Positions 45,436 to 53,846 of a stretch of DNA of 64,000 nucleotides are shown piece by piece. This stretch comes from Arthrobacter rhizosphaerae (GTDB lineage: Bacteria; Actinomycetota; Actinomycetes; Actinomycetales; Micrococcaceae), in the NCBI RefSeq assembly GCF_023062595.1, contig NZ_JALLAN010000001.1, positions 310,001-374,000 of the forward strand. The letters are read 5' to 3'. The stretch's first letter is position 1. Each line of letters starts with the position of its first letter. Position numbers and translations under genes: made by a program. Under the pieces are notes generated by a model, which had not been told where the DNA came from, searched no databases, and was given only the letters and a program-made list of their open reading frames with translations.

Positions 45436-46130
45436 TGCTTTTCCTTCCTATCAAAAAGAAACGTGAACAAGGAGCCGTTCTCACAAAGCACCGGCCCCAG
45501 CAGTCGCGCGCCGGACGTCCCGTCAGGGAGGTGCTTGGCCGGCACCTGCCTATCTGGAGACGCTGCTCCAGCGCTCGGCGAAGGGGCATACCCCTCCGAC
45601 CCGAACCGGCTGGCGGGGCTATGCCGTGACCCCAGTTAACATCCCCCCAGCGACTCCGTCACGAGTAGTCAGTACTCATATTTCAGAACTACATAACCCC
45701 CTCCGGTACAGCACTGCGGATGCCCACACTAGAGTTGGGAGGCGGCCATGCGGAGGGCTGGCACCTTCAGCCCTTACAAATTCAGGGGGCGACGGGCCTA
45801 CGCCCTCGGGCCGCGTCCCTGAGGAGCAACATGGCCCGCGTTTTGAGGGTATTCGAAATTTGCACCTGCTCGACGGGTTTGGCTTCCAGCACCCGCTGGC
45901 GGTCATGAGATCACTTAGCGTCTGCGGGCGGTCCCATGGGCTGCTTCCCCTGAGTCGCCTGGGCCGCTCTAACGGTTTAACCTTGCGCGGACAGCCTGTT
46001 GGGTCCTTACTAGTCATTCCCGAGCCGGCGCACGTCCTGGCCCGCTCACACTGGTGCCGAAAACACCAACACAACGCCCGCCAGCACCATTACAAGAAAG
46101 GACAGCAGCCAAAACAAACGCGACTGTGTA
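45436..46130. other. Gene-poor stretch
   Basis: About 700 bases. The only coding-like piece is a minus-strand TTG frame near 46045-46120 giving a 24-residue hydrophobic peptide (LFWLLSFLVMVLAGVVLVFS), just after the cupin stop; it could be a tiny membrane peptide. The rest shows nothing I can support. Confidence 0.35.
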
Positions 46131-46505
46131 CTAGGCGGGTTTGGCGTACGTGGCCGCGCTCATGATTTCGTACCCCACGAACGTCTCGTCGTCTTCCACC
46201 CACGCGTCGTGGCCCGGTGGGATGGCGTAGGCGTCGCCGGCGTGGATTGTGGTGCTTGTCCCGTCGTCCAACTGAACCGTGAGTGTTCCGGCGGTGCAGA
46301 AGCCCAGATGGTTGTTCTGGCAGCTGTCGGTGTGGACCACGGTCTTGACCGTCTCGGACCAGCGCCAACCGGGGTCGAAGGTGAACCTACCCAGCGTGGT
46401 GCCACCAATGGTGACGACGTCGACTTCTGTCTTTGGCGGGCGGCGCTTTTCATCCGGTTCGTTGAAGGACTTTGATTCAAGGGTTGTGACAGTTACTGCA
46501 GGCAT
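46131..46505 (-). CDS. Cupin-domain protein
   Basis: 124 residues from ATG 46505, with GGAGAA upstream. A single cupin barrel is visible: GRFTFDPGWRWSE, CQNNHLGFCTAGTLTVQLDD (cupin motif 1 region), GDAYAIPPGHDAWVEDDE (motif 2). The His of NNHLGF and the His of PPGHDAW could bind metal, though the classical HxH is reduced. Proteins of this kind often sit near stress genes. Substrate unknown. Confidence 0.8.
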   Translation of the reverse strand: MPAVTVTTLESKSFNEPDEKRRPPKTEVDVVTIGGTTLGRFTFDPGWRWSETVKTVVHTDSCQNNHLGFCTAGTLTVQLDDGTSTTIHAGDAYAIPPGHDAWVEDDETFVGYEIMSAATYAKPA

Positions 46506-46861
46506 TTCAGTTCTCCTCAACAGGGAGCGGTTAATAACTGTTCCTCCGGAAGCGCGATTGGTGCTCCGGGAATGCAGGTCCGGTACTGCCCGGGACGGCG
46601 TGCCGTAAAGGGCTGAACCGAACTTGCGACTGGCGTTCTCAGGCCTCTCTCAGCATGAGGGACTGTCCATACGGTGCTACTGGCTTGTAGCGACGCATCA
46701 TTAGGAACGACTCAATGCGACCCTGTCTGTTGCATGAATCACATCGGTTCTGGCGGTCTTGCCTGACCTTCAGACCCGGCGGGCTGACGTCAAGCCCGAG
46801 AGGCCTGGCCTCCCGCGCGAGCAGTTGGACGGGAGGCCGGGGCACAGTTTTCGGCCATGGC
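46506..46861. other. Intergenic region
   Basis: 356 bases between two leftward genes. GGCCTGGCCTCC and GGGAGGCCGGGG segments around 46801-46842 can pair and may form a terminator-like structure for the ArsR-rhodanese gene. No gene seen. Confidence 0.35.
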
Positions 46862-47569
46862 TTACGAAGCACGATCATGCCCAGGCAAGTCGGTCTTGGC
46901 CTCGACCGGGAGGCCTGCTTCTTTCCATTCGGGGTAGCCTTCCTCCAGCCGTGCGGCCTTGAACCCATGGCGGCTCAGGGTGCGGACGGCATTGTCCGCG
47001 AAGACGCAGTACGGTCCGCGGCAATAGGCCACAATGAGGCGGTCATTGGGTAATTCGTCCAGCCACTTCTCCAGTTCCTTGAGCGTCACAGACGTCGCGC
47101 CCGCAATGTGGCCTGCCCGGAACTCAGCTTCGGGCCGGACATCAATGACTACAAGATCCCCACTGCCTATCCGCTCATACACCTCGGTGCGCGTCATAGT
47201 GGTCAAGGCTGAGCGGTCGCCCAGGTAGGACGTAGCCAGCTCGTCAAGCTTGGCAACGTGCTCGGCCGCCACGTCGCGAACAGCAGCCCACAGCCGCGAG
47301 ACGGCCGTCCCGCTCAGTGAGTAGTAGATCCTGGTCCCGTCACGCCGGGACTTTACCAATCCCGCGCGCAGCAGTTGCTGCAGGTGCTGCGATGTATTGG
47401 CGATCGTCTGGTCGATTTCGCGGGAAATATCATCAACCGGGCGCTCCCCCTGAGCGAGGATGTCCACAATTTCCGCACGCCTTCCGCTGCTGAGGACCTT
47501 CGCGACGGAGGCGAAAGCGTCAAACAGTTCCCTCTTCGCTTCGTGGCCGCTCGTCTCATGCCTGCTCAT
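46862..47569 (-). CDS. ArsR-family regulator fused to rhodanese domain
   Basis: 235 residues from ATG 47569, with AAGGGG 6 bases upstream. Residues 12-100 are an ArsR winged helix (DAFASVAKVLSSGRRAEIVD, ANTSQHLQQLLRAGLVKSRR). Residues 128-225 are a rhodanese domain with the active loop CRGPYC (Cys183, Cys188). This fusion type senses or transfers sulfane sulfur and usually controls sulfur-stress or detoxification genes. Two matching palindromes lie in the divergent promoter region shared with the OsmC gene. Confidence 0.9.
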   Translation of the reverse strand: MSRHETSGHEAKRELFDAFASVAKVLSSGRRAEIVDILAQGERPVDDISREIDQTIANTSQHLQQLLRAGLVKSRRDGTRIYYSLSGTAVSRLWAAVRDVAAEHVAKLDELATSYLGDRSALTTMTRTEVYERIGSGDLVVIDVRPEAEFRAGHIAGATSVTLKELEKWLDELPNDRLIVAYCRGPYCVFADNAVRTLSRHGFKAARLEEGYPEWKEAGLPVEAKTDLPGHDRAS

Positions 47570-47590
47570 CAAGTACCCCTTCAAATTTAT

Positions 47591-47650
47591 TCAAGTAACT
47601 ACTTGACAATCTACGCCGGTCGGGACGAGTATTCAACTATCTACTTGAAT
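47591..47650. promoter_or_regulatory. Two palindromic operators between ArsR-rhodanese and OsmC genes
   Basis: Site 1 is TCAAGTA-AC-TACTTGA at 47591-47606, perfect over 7-base arms. Site 2 is ATTCAACTATCTACTTGAAT at 47631-47650, a match with one mismatch per arm. Their centres are 42 bases apart, about four helical turns. Site 1 overlaps the leftward start region; site 2 lies 49 bases before the OsmC start. They are likely ArsR binding sites. Confidence 0.7.
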
Positions 47651-47698
47651 ACGGCTTGGGCATCCGTTCTGGCCGGAACAGAAAAGAGGCGAACAGCA

Positions 47699-48265
47699 AT
47701 GGAGGCCGTGGACACCGTCCGCAATGGCATAGACGTAAGGCAGCTGGTGGAGACCATCGGCGCGGTCAAGACTGACGAATCCTTGGGCAGGTTTACATTC
47801 AAGGCGAGCAGCACATGGCGCGAGGGCACACGCAACAGCGGCCAAATCCTCGGATTTGTCCATGCTGGGGCCCCGGACACCACTCGGTCTGTTCCCTTCA
47901 CTCTTGAGGGTGATGAACCGCCCGTGCTCCTGGGAAATAATGCCGGACCGAACGCAGTCGAATTGCTGTTGCAGGCACTCGGCTTCTGCTACGGCGTGGG
48001 ATATGTAGCTAACGCCGCGGCCCAGGGTATCGATATCACCTCCCTCGAGATCGAGGTCGAGGGCGATCTGGATGTGCGTTCCTTCCTGGGACTGCAGGGC
48101 CCACGCGCCGGCTTCACGGGTATCCGGGCGAAGGCGAAGGTTTCAAGTCCCAACGCCAGCGAAGCGCAGCTCCAGGATTTGTGCCGCTATGTCCAGGACA
48201 CTTCTCCGGTCCGTGATTGCCTCGCCAATCCGGTAGCGGTGAAGACCGTGCTGGAAATAGTGTGA
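47699..48265 (+). CDS. OsmC/Ohr-family protein
   Basis: 188 residues from ATG 47699; the frame extends upstream but through the operators. OsmC features: LGNNAGPNAVELLLQALGFC with peroxidatic-type Cys in GFCYGVGY, and the second Cys in SPVRDCLANPV, the two reactive thiols expected for organic hydroperoxide or related peroxidases. It is divergent from the ArsR-rhodanese regulator and 14 bases ahead of a methyltransferase, suggesting a small operon against reactive sulfur or peroxide stress. Confidence 0.85.
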   Translation: MEAVDTVRNGIDVRQLVETIGAVKTDESLGRFTFKASSTWREGTRNSGQILGFVHAGAPDTTRSVPFTLEGDEPPVLLGNNAGPNAVELLLQALGFCYGVGYVANAAAQGIDITSLEIEVEGDLDVRSFLGLQGPRAGFTGIRAKAKVSSPNASEAQLQDLCRYVQDTSPVRDCLANPVAVKTVLEIV

Positions 48266-48279
48266 AGGCGGGAACTGCC

Positions 48280-49068
48280 ATGAGCATTCCGGCAGGCATT
48301 TTTGACCGGGTCGACCTTGAAGTCAAAGTCAAGGACGTTTACCGGCAGGTGGCTCTGGCCCCGGAGGGCAAGTATCACTTCGAAGTGGGCCGCCCCCTCG
48401 CCGAACGTCTGGGCTATCCGGCACGACTGCTCGATTCAATACCTGCCGGCGCTGTTGAGTCCTTCGCCGGTGTGGGATATTTCTTTGACCTGGCACGTCT
48501 CTCCCTGGGGGAAAGAGTCCTGGATTTGGGAAGCGGTTCAGGAACGGATAGCTTCGCCGCTGCTGTGTCGGTCGGAAGCGGCGGGGAGGTCGTCGGTCTG
48601 GACATGACACCCGAGCAGCTGCACAAGGCCGGCGAGCTCCAGCGGACCGGCGGGTTTGCCAATGTGGCGTTCCGGGAAGGTCATATTGAGGAGTTGCCGT
48701 TCGAGGACGGAAGTTTTGACTGCGTCATTTCCAACGGGGTGATCAACCTGTCTCCCGATAAGGCGGCAGTGTTCAGCGAGGCATCCCGCGTGCTGCGCAG
48801 TGGCGGGAGGCTGGTCATTGCCGACATTGTCAGCGGCAGGGCGCTCACGCCTGAGATCGTTTGTAATACCGAGTTATGGGCTGCCTGTGTTGGCGGGGCG
48901 GAGCAGCTGGGCGTCTATGAACAGCTGATCGCCGACAGCGGGCTGACCTTGAGGGAGCGGAAGAAGAATCCCTATACGTTCCTATCGGGCAGGGCACGCC
49001 GGGCAACAGACACGTACGGCATCACCAGCCTCTCCCTCGTAGCGTCCAAGGACTCAAAAGCGCATTGA
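48280..49068 (+). CDS. ArsM/UbiE-like SAM-dependent methyltransferase
   Basis: 262 residues from ATG 48280. SAM-binding motif I is VLDLGSGSGTDSF (around residue 85), with VVGLDMTPEQLHKA, VISNGVINLSPDK and VLRSGGRLVIADIVSGR following. VCNTELWAACVGGA resembles the two later Cys positions of arsenite methyltransferases, but the earlier conserved Cys (PLGCGNP region) is replaced by AGVGYFFD. Arsenite methylation is therefore uncertain; a related thiol or metalloid substrate is possible. It follows osmC by 14 bases. Confidence 0.8.
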   Translation: MSIPAGIFDRVDLEVKVKDVYRQVALAPEGKYHFEVGRPLAERLGYPARLLDSIPAGAVESFAGVGYFFDLARLSLGERVLDLGSGSGTDSFAAAVSVGSGGEVVGLDMTPEQLHKAGELQRTGGFANVAFREGHIEELPFEDGSFDCVISNGVINLSPDKAAVFSEASRVLRSGGRLVIADIVSGRALTPEIVCNTELWAACVGGAEQLGVYEQLIADSGLTLRERKKNPYTFLSGRARRATDTYGITSLSLVASKDSKAH

Positions 49069-49573
49069 TCAAGGATTGGCCCGCTCGGGCGAGGTCGCTA
49101 GATTGCTCCGTCCGCTCCGACGGGTCGAAGAGGGTAGGTTCTGGCTCGTCCATCCTGTCCTGTGCGTATTGCGCATTCACCAGGTTGATATAGGTAGATG
49201 CACCGACCGTTCGCTGCCCAGTACCCCGAACTTCGGTGAGTTGTTCTGTCGCTGCCGGAACTATGCCATCTCGCAGGGTCAGCAGCGCACAGTCCATTGC
49301 GTAGAGGTCGAGGTGAGTACGCGCGAGGCCAGCTATTAGTCCGGTGCCGTAATGAAGGCAAAGGCTTGGCACGGCCAGGTTTCCCACACTCCAGACACGG
49401 TTGGCCGATGACCTTTCCGCCGGACGATGGCTCTAAAAGTTCGGTTGGAGCTTCTCTGCCCAGGCCTTCCGATCACCCCTAATCGTAGTGCTTCCAGATC
49501 TGCCCGTAAGCATCGGGCCTTTTGAGGAACCATCTGTGGCACGGTCCGCTAGGGGATCGGTCTACGGTGCGCA
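49069..49573. other. Gene-poor stretch
   Basis: About 500 bases. A minus frame at 49022-49387 overlaps the end of the convergent methyltransferase gene and gives a partly protein-like sequence (ASTYINLVNAQYAQDRMDEP), but it lacks a ribosome site and a known family. I do not call it. Confidence 0.35.
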
Positions 49574-49830
49574 TCAGTCAGACGTCAGCGGCTCTGTCCA
49601 TTCATTTGCTGGCAGCCTTTCTCGCAGCAATGCGGATTGACCTGATCCAAGAATCATCTCGGTGTCGAGATGGGCTGGGTCGACTTCTCTGATGAGCTCG
49701 CGACAGCGTCCGCAGGGAGTAAAACGCAGCGCAAGCCGTCACCGTCTCGCCAAGCGGCGACGATCTTTGGCGACCTACTCGCCGCTGTGAGCTGACCCGC
49801 ACCTCAACATCCCTGGTGGCTGGACCGTCG
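49574..49830 (-). pseudogene. Decayed cytidine-deaminase-like gene, 3' part
   Basis: One frame encodes IVAAWRDGDGLRCVL; after a one-base shift near 49715 another encodes TPCGRCRELIREVDPAHLDT followed by MILGSGQSALLRERLPANEW and a stop at 49574. PCGRCREL is the zinc-binding motif of cytidine and blasticidin-type deaminases. The HAE half of the active site is not found intact upstream and a stop interrupts that side. It is a remnant and not functional as read. Confidence 0.65.
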
Positions 49831-49922
49831 AGTTTCACGAGGCGCAGCCAGTCCCCGGATGGTGAGCCCACGCCACGTAGCTGCAGGATGCGCCGCCCGG
49901 TTCGGCTCCGCATGCACTGCAG

Positions 49923-50453
49923 CTACGGGGCTCGGATCCCGTCCGGATCTACAACCCACCAGAGCCCCCCGTGAGTCGAGACGTTGTGGCACTTCACCTC
50001 GCCAGGCCCCTCGTGCGCGTAGAAGTAGAGCGGATGCCCGTTGTAGGTGACCTGGGTCGTGCCGTCCCGCCGCTTCGTCGTCCCCAGCAGCGCTGAGTCG
50101 ACCTCGCCGCTAGCGGTCGGCGCTCCGTCGGTCAGCACGGGTGGCCACGCTTCAGCGCAGTCGTCGTAACACTCCGGCGTGATGCTCTCCTCACTCTCCC
50201 AGATATAGATGGCCTGCTTTTTGGCATCGAAGAGCATCTGGCCGAAGTCGCTCGCGGCTGTGGTGATCATGGTGCCCGGCTCTCGCGCGCTGGATGGCTG
50301 ACTCGGCTGGGGTTTCGGGCTCTCCGGAGTCGGAGTGCTCGCCCTCGGAGGCGGGGTAAAGTCCGGCGCCTCGCTCGAGGTGCTGCTTGCGCAAGACGAC
50401 GCGACGAGTGCGAGGACCACCGCAGCCGCCGCTCGCAGTCCGGGTCTGGACAC
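49923..50453 (-). CDS. Secreted lipoprotein with DUF repeat of Lipoprotein_15 type
   Basis: 176 residues from GTG 50453, with GGGAG upstream. Signal peptide and lipobox LVASSC place Cys21 as the lipidated residue, and a Pro/Ser/Thr-rich linker follows. Residues 60-176 show the family pattern: AIYIWESEESITPECYDDCA, WPPVLTDGAP, ALLGTTKRRDGTTQVTYNGH, PLYFYAHEGPGE and GGLWWVVDPDG. Proteins of this family are cell-surface lipoproteins of unknown role, sometimes proposed in electron transfer or matrix binding. Confidence 0.88.
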   Translation of the reverse strand: MSRPGLRAAAAVVLALVASSCASSTSSEAPDFTPPPRASTPTPESPKPQPSQPSSAREPGTMITTAASDFGQMLFDAKKQAIYIWESEESITPECYDDCAEAWPPVLTDGAPTASGEVDSALLGTTKRRDGTTQVTYNGHPLYFYAHEGPGEVKCHNVSTHGGLWWVVDPDGIRAP

Positions 50454-50691
50454 GCTGTGCTCCCATCGGCAGGAACGGGCGCCCCCGGCCAGGTCTTCGG
50501 GGTTGGTGATGATCAGATAGTGGGGCAGTTCGGTTCCATCATCTCAGCCTTTAGCGAAAATCGGCAGGCGGAAGACGGCGGGTCCGGTCGCGGGAGACTG
50601 CCACCCGACCCGCCTGGGTCAGTGAGCGGCTGTGGCCGGCAGGGTGCGGGGCGACGGCGCCCGGCAAGCAGGACGGTGCCGAGCAGCAGCT

Positions 50692-50973
50692 TCAGGACGA
50701 CGAGGCCGAAAATCGCGCCGCACAGTCGCGCAGGTCGTTCTCCGGAGTTGCCCTGACAAGGTGACGGGCCAGCTCCATCTCAGCCTCCATGAACGCGGCC
50801 ATCCTGTCCGCGTAGTCGAACAGGGCCCGGATCTTGTCCGGCTCCAGCTCAGGCGGTTCAGGCGTCGGCATCTCGATCATGCGGGCCAGTCTGTCAGATG
50901 CACTCTTGGGAACAGCGTTTAAGGGAGGGCCCCCGACTCCTTGATGCGGCATTGATACTCTGGATTCGCCCAA
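50692..50973 (-). CDS. Possible small hypothetical protein
   Basis: Up to 93 codons; a start near codon 8 or 17 is likelier than the first. RMIEMPTPEPPELEPDKIRA and LFDYADRMAAFMEAEMELAR look like a real helical protein. No ribosome site or family is evident, and the 5' end overlaps no gene. Could be a fragment. Confidence 0.3.
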   Translation of the reverse strand: MGESRVSMPHQGVGGPPLNAVPKSASDRLARMIEMPTPEPPELEPDKIRALFDYADRMAAFMEAEMELARHLVRATPENDLRDCAARFSASSS

Positions 50974-50993
50974 ACTGTCAGTGGGAAACAGAA

Positions 50994-51160
50994 ATGGGCC
51001 TTAGAAGTCTTTTTCGGTGAAAGGCCGCAACTGCGGCACCCTTGGGTCCTGTTCAGGCGGCCGTCCCTGTCCCGGATGCACCCGTGTCGCCGGAACTCCC
51101 GGAGGATCTGCGGTGCGCGTGGGCAGAACTTACTGAGGCAGCCAAACCCGCCGCACCACG
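50994..51160 (+). pseudogene. Broken copy of the 91-residue PELLEDLRCAW protein
   Basis: From ATG 50994 the frame reads MGLRSLFR, then a TGA, then KAATAAPLGPVQAAVPVPDA and VSPELPEDLRCAWAELTEAA. This aligns with the intact protein at 7581-7856 across its first 55 residues. The C-terminal third is not recognisable here. The internal stop at 51015-51017 makes it a pseudogene. Confidence 0.7.
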
Positions 51161-51259
51161 GCCGGGGCGCGGGTGCGACGGGGGCCGGGCATGCTTCCAC
51201 GGTAGCCGCGCCGGCTCTGCCACCCCGGTCCTGCGACACCCCGAACGTGCGAGGCGCGT

Positions 51260-52387
51260 TCAGGCCCCGAACCAGCGGGCGCGTCGCGCCGCGCCGAACT
51301 TCGCCTTCTCAGCGGCGTACGCCGGCGACGGCCCCAGGAGCGGCGCGGTCGGCCCGCCGTCAGCGTGGAAGTCGACGTCGACGCGACCGACGTCGCCGTG
51401 GCCGAACTCCAGATAGCAGAGCCCGGTGCCCCCGGATGCAAGTCCGCCGGCGCCTCGGATGCTGCGAACGATGCCGTCCGCGACGACGTGGGCCGCGCTC
51501 TCGGCGAAGGTGCCGGCCTTCGGGATCCCGGTCTCGGCGCAGTCGCCGATCGCGTACACCCCGGCGTACGGCGTCTCCAGCGTCACGGGGTCGACGGCGA
51601 CCCAGCCGTCCTGCGTCAGGCCCGCCTCGACGAGCACGTCGGGCACCTTGTGGGTCGGGATGCCGATGAACAAGTCGTACGGCTCGTCGTGGTCCTTGAA
51701 CTGCGCGACCTGCGCGTCGGGGTCGATCCCGTGGATCCGGTGGCGTTTCGTGTACGCGATCCCACGCTCGGCCATCGCGCGTTCCAGCGCGGCCGATGTC
51801 TGGGGTGAGACCGGGATGGGCGACGGCTGCGGACTGACCATGTGAAGGTTGCTGCCCTCGCGGATGCCGCGGGCGACGAGCCGGTCGTGGAGCAGCAGGA
51901 TCGCCTCGTATGGCGCGGGCGGGCATTTGAACGGGATGGAGAGCACGGCAAGCATCACCCGGCCGCCGCGGAACGCCGCCAGTTCGTCGCGCAGCCGCTC
52001 GGCGCCTGCGACCGTGTAGTACTCGAACCCTCCTTCGGCGAAGCCGGGTGTCGCGGCGATGTTGTAGTCGGCACCGAGGGCGAGGACGATGATGTCGGGA
52101 TCGTAAACCGCAGCATCGGTGACGACGTGCCGCGTCCCCGGGTCGATTGCGAGCACCCGCTCCTGGCGGAATTCCACGCCCGGAGTGCTGATCTCGCGGT
52201 AGGGGATCCGCACTTGTTCGGCGTTCTGGTGCCCGAAGAGGACCTCCAGCTTGGAGAAGCCGAACACGAAGGCGTCGTGCTGGTCGACGAGGGTGACGTC
52301 GACCTCGCTGGCAAGGCGCTCCGACAGTGTGCTCGCGAGTTCCAACCCTCCGAAGCCGGCGCCGAGGATCATGACGGTTGTTGTCAT
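51260..52387 (-). CDS. FAD-dependent oxidoreductase, sulfide:quinone-reductase-like
   Basis: 375 residues from ATG 52387, with GAGG upstream; the longer frame to 52615 reads into transposon debris. The FAD-binding start is MILGAGFGGLE (GxGxxG at 9-14), with a second dinucleotide segment and the late motif YAIGDCAETGIPKAG. KCPPAPYEAILLLHD carries the Cys typical of SQR/flavocytochrome-c-type proteins. The substrate may be sulfide or a related sulfur compound; a type II NADH dehydrogenase-like role is an alternative. It lies in the same sulfur-flavoured region as the ArsR-rhodanese cluster. Confidence 0.82.
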   Translation of the reverse strand: MTTTVMILGAGFGGLELASTLSERLASEVDVTLVDQHDAFVFGFSKLEVLFGHQNAEQVRIPYREISTPGVEFRQERVLAIDPGTRHVVTDAAVYDPDIIVLALGADYNIAATPGFAEGGFEYYTVAGAERLRDELAAFRGGRVMLAVLSIPFKCPPAPYEAILLLHDRLVARGIREGSNLHMVSPQPSPIPVSPQTSAALERAMAERGIAYTKRHRIHGIDPDAQVAQFKDHDEPYDLFIGIPTHKVPDVLVEAGLTQDGWVAVDPVTLETPYAGVYAIGDCAETGIPKAGTFAESAAHVVADGIVRSIRGAGGLASGGTGLCYLEFGHGDVGRVDVDFHADGGPTAPLLGPSPAYAAEKAKFGAARRARWFGA

Positions 52388-52459
52388 GCACCTCATCTTG
52401 CGCCTTGGACGGCCTGGCGTCCACGCCCGATGAATGACGCCCGTCGGGGCGCGATACTC

Positions 52460-52615
52460 GGCGGCGTTGAGGTCCCTGATCTTCAGAACGCGTTCGATTT
52501 GCGGGATGAGTCGCTCGAGGCGTCGGAAGTTGCCGCGGGTGGTGCGCTCGATTCGCACGAATGCTCGTGCGTCGGTGAAGTCGTCGAGGGTCAGCTGGGG
52601 CGACCGGCGTGGCAC
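52460..52615 (-). pseudogene. Transposon NTP-binding protein (TniB/IstB-like) 3' remnant
   Basis: The in-frame sequence ahead of the oxidoreductase start reads FVRIERTTRGNFRRLERLIP followed by QIERVLKIRDLN, which resembles the C-terminal helices of transposition ATPases (TniB/IstB type). Nothing of the P-loop part remains. It is a scar of a past insertion; family assignment is from memory of the pattern. Confidence 0.45.
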
Positions 52616-52695
52616 TAGTGCAACGAAATCGTTGATGGACCTCGGGAATGGGTTGCGGAAATAACTACCCAGTTAGGAACCGTGGTTGTAGTCTT

Positions 52696-52711
52696 TTTAG
52701 GCACCCCTAAA
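52696..52711. promoter_or_regulatory. DtxR/MntR-like operator palindrome
   Basis: TTTAGG-CACC-CCTAAA is a perfect 6-base-arm palindrome. It lies 42 bases before the ATG at 52754, and a TATAGC-type -10 sits between. TTAGG/CCTAA arms are typical of DtxR-family metalloregulator sites (IdeR, MntR). Confidence 0.5.
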
Positions 52712-52753
52712 CTTTTTTCTAAGGTATAGCGTAATTTCGTCTCAAGGAGAGTC

Positions 52754-53416
52754 ATGACTACAACTCCGCCTACCGCTATGCTGCCGCATGTCGATTTATC
52801 CGGTATGACTACCCACGCCCCGGCCGCGCTTTCCGGGCCGGTAGCACCGGGCGGGCACCGAAAGCCTTCGGGGCGGCAAAGAAGCCGGATGGTCTTGCTG
52901 GGCGGGCTGTGCACGGCGGGCTGGCTTGCCTCGGTGCTCGTCGGGCACAACGTGGACTGGGGACCCGAGGTGCACCGCATTGGGCTGGCCGTGCATATCC
53001 TCGCCCTTGTGCTGTCCTTCGGCTCCGTGCTGGCCGTTGACTGGCTTGGACTGCTATGGCTCCTAGGCAGGCGGGATCTGCACGAATCCACACGACTTGA
53101 GGCCGCGGCAAAGCCACTGATCTGGGGCGGTCTCGCTCTGCTCTTGGCCTCCGGAGCCCTCGTTCACCCCAACATGGGCAACCCTGTCACGGCGGTAAAA
53201 CTTGGCTGTGTCCTCCTTCTCATGCTCAATGGTCTGAGTATCGGCCCGGCCATGCACCAGCTGTTTGCACTGCCGGCCGGCACCCGGTTCGGGGAAATCG
53301 GCCGGGTGTTGCAACTCCGCCTTTTGATGGCGTTGGGCATCTCGCAGGCATGCTGGTGGACCAGCATTCTGATCGGGCTGCTCAACAGCACCGCACGGCG
53401 CTGGACCGGCGCCTAG
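52754..53416 (+). CDS. Integral membrane protein
   Basis: 220 residues from ATG 52754, with AAGGAG 4 bases upstream. After a disordered 45-residue start come about five membrane helices: VLLGGLCTAGWLASVLVG, the GLAVHILALVLSFGSVLAVD helix, PLIWGGLALLLASGALVH, LGCVLLLMLNGLSIGPAM and ISQACWWTSILIGLL. His81 in the second helix and the HPNMGNP loop are notable polar sites. The layout resembles CopD-like or DUF2214-like proteins, but I cannot name the family. A metalloregulator-like palindrome in the promoter suggests metal-dependent expression. Confidence 0.75.
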   Translation: MTTTPPTAMLPHVDLSGMTTHAPAALSGPVAPGGHRKPSGRQRSRMVLLGGLCTAGWLASVLVGHNVDWGPEVHRIGLAVHILALVLSFGSVLAVDWLGLLWLLGRRDLHESTRLEAAAKPLIWGGLALLLASGALVHPNMGNPVTAVKLGCVLLLMLNGLSIGPAMHQLFALPAGTRFGEIGRVLQLRLLMALGISQACWWTSILIGLLNSTARRWTGA

Positions 53417-53419
53417 TCC

Positions 53420-53735
53420 AGGAGGCGTTCTTCCGCCATGTCGGTTTTGTTGTGCCGGGGCCAGTCGTTGCCTCCGCCTCGTAGTCGGCGACCTCTGCCA
53501 GGCGCTGCTTCCAGCGTGCTTCGTCATCGGCCTTCTTGGTGGACGGGTGGTACCATACGGGGATATCGTCGAGGGCTTCCTTGTAGGAGGGGGAGAGGAT
53601 CCCCTGCGCGGCTTCGTGCCGGCGGCGGTGGAGCCAGATGCCCAGCGCCCGTTCCCGGGCTGAGGCGCCCTTGGTGGAAGCCGTCCTTCTGCCTTATACA
53701 GGGTGAGGATGTTGTTCTTTGCCCTGGCGGGCTTT
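53420..53735 (-). pseudogene. Degraded helicase-associated domain protein
   Basis: Three pieces in different frames align with the intact gene at 31741-32388: NNILTLYKAEGRLP, then GASARERALGIWLHRRRHEA with AAQGILSPSYKEALDDIPVW and KKADDEARWKQRLAEVADYE, then GNDWPRHNKTDMAEERLLD before a stop. At least two frameshifts and the early stop show it is dead. It is convergent with the membrane-protein gene. Confidence 0.8.
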
Positions 53736-53846
53736 GAGTTCGAGCTGGTGGAGGCAGTTCCCGGTGGCAGCACGGAAGCCCTGCGGGAGTCCCTGCTCAA
53801 ACTGCTGGACGACGAACCAGCGTACGGCGCGAGCGGTGGGCTGGTT

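Noticed and set aside
47375..47698. Upstream extension of the OsmC frame
   Set aside because: It would run through both operators and the divergent ArsR gene; ATG 47699 has the ribosome site and family start.
49022..49387. 121-codon minus-strand frame after the methyltransferase
   Set aside because: Overlaps the convergent gene's end and lacks a ribosome site and recognisable family, although part looks protein-like.
51360..52424. Long Arg/Pro-rich minus-strand frame of 354 codons
   Set aside because: Shadow of the flavoprotein gene in another frame; extreme Arg content and no motifs.
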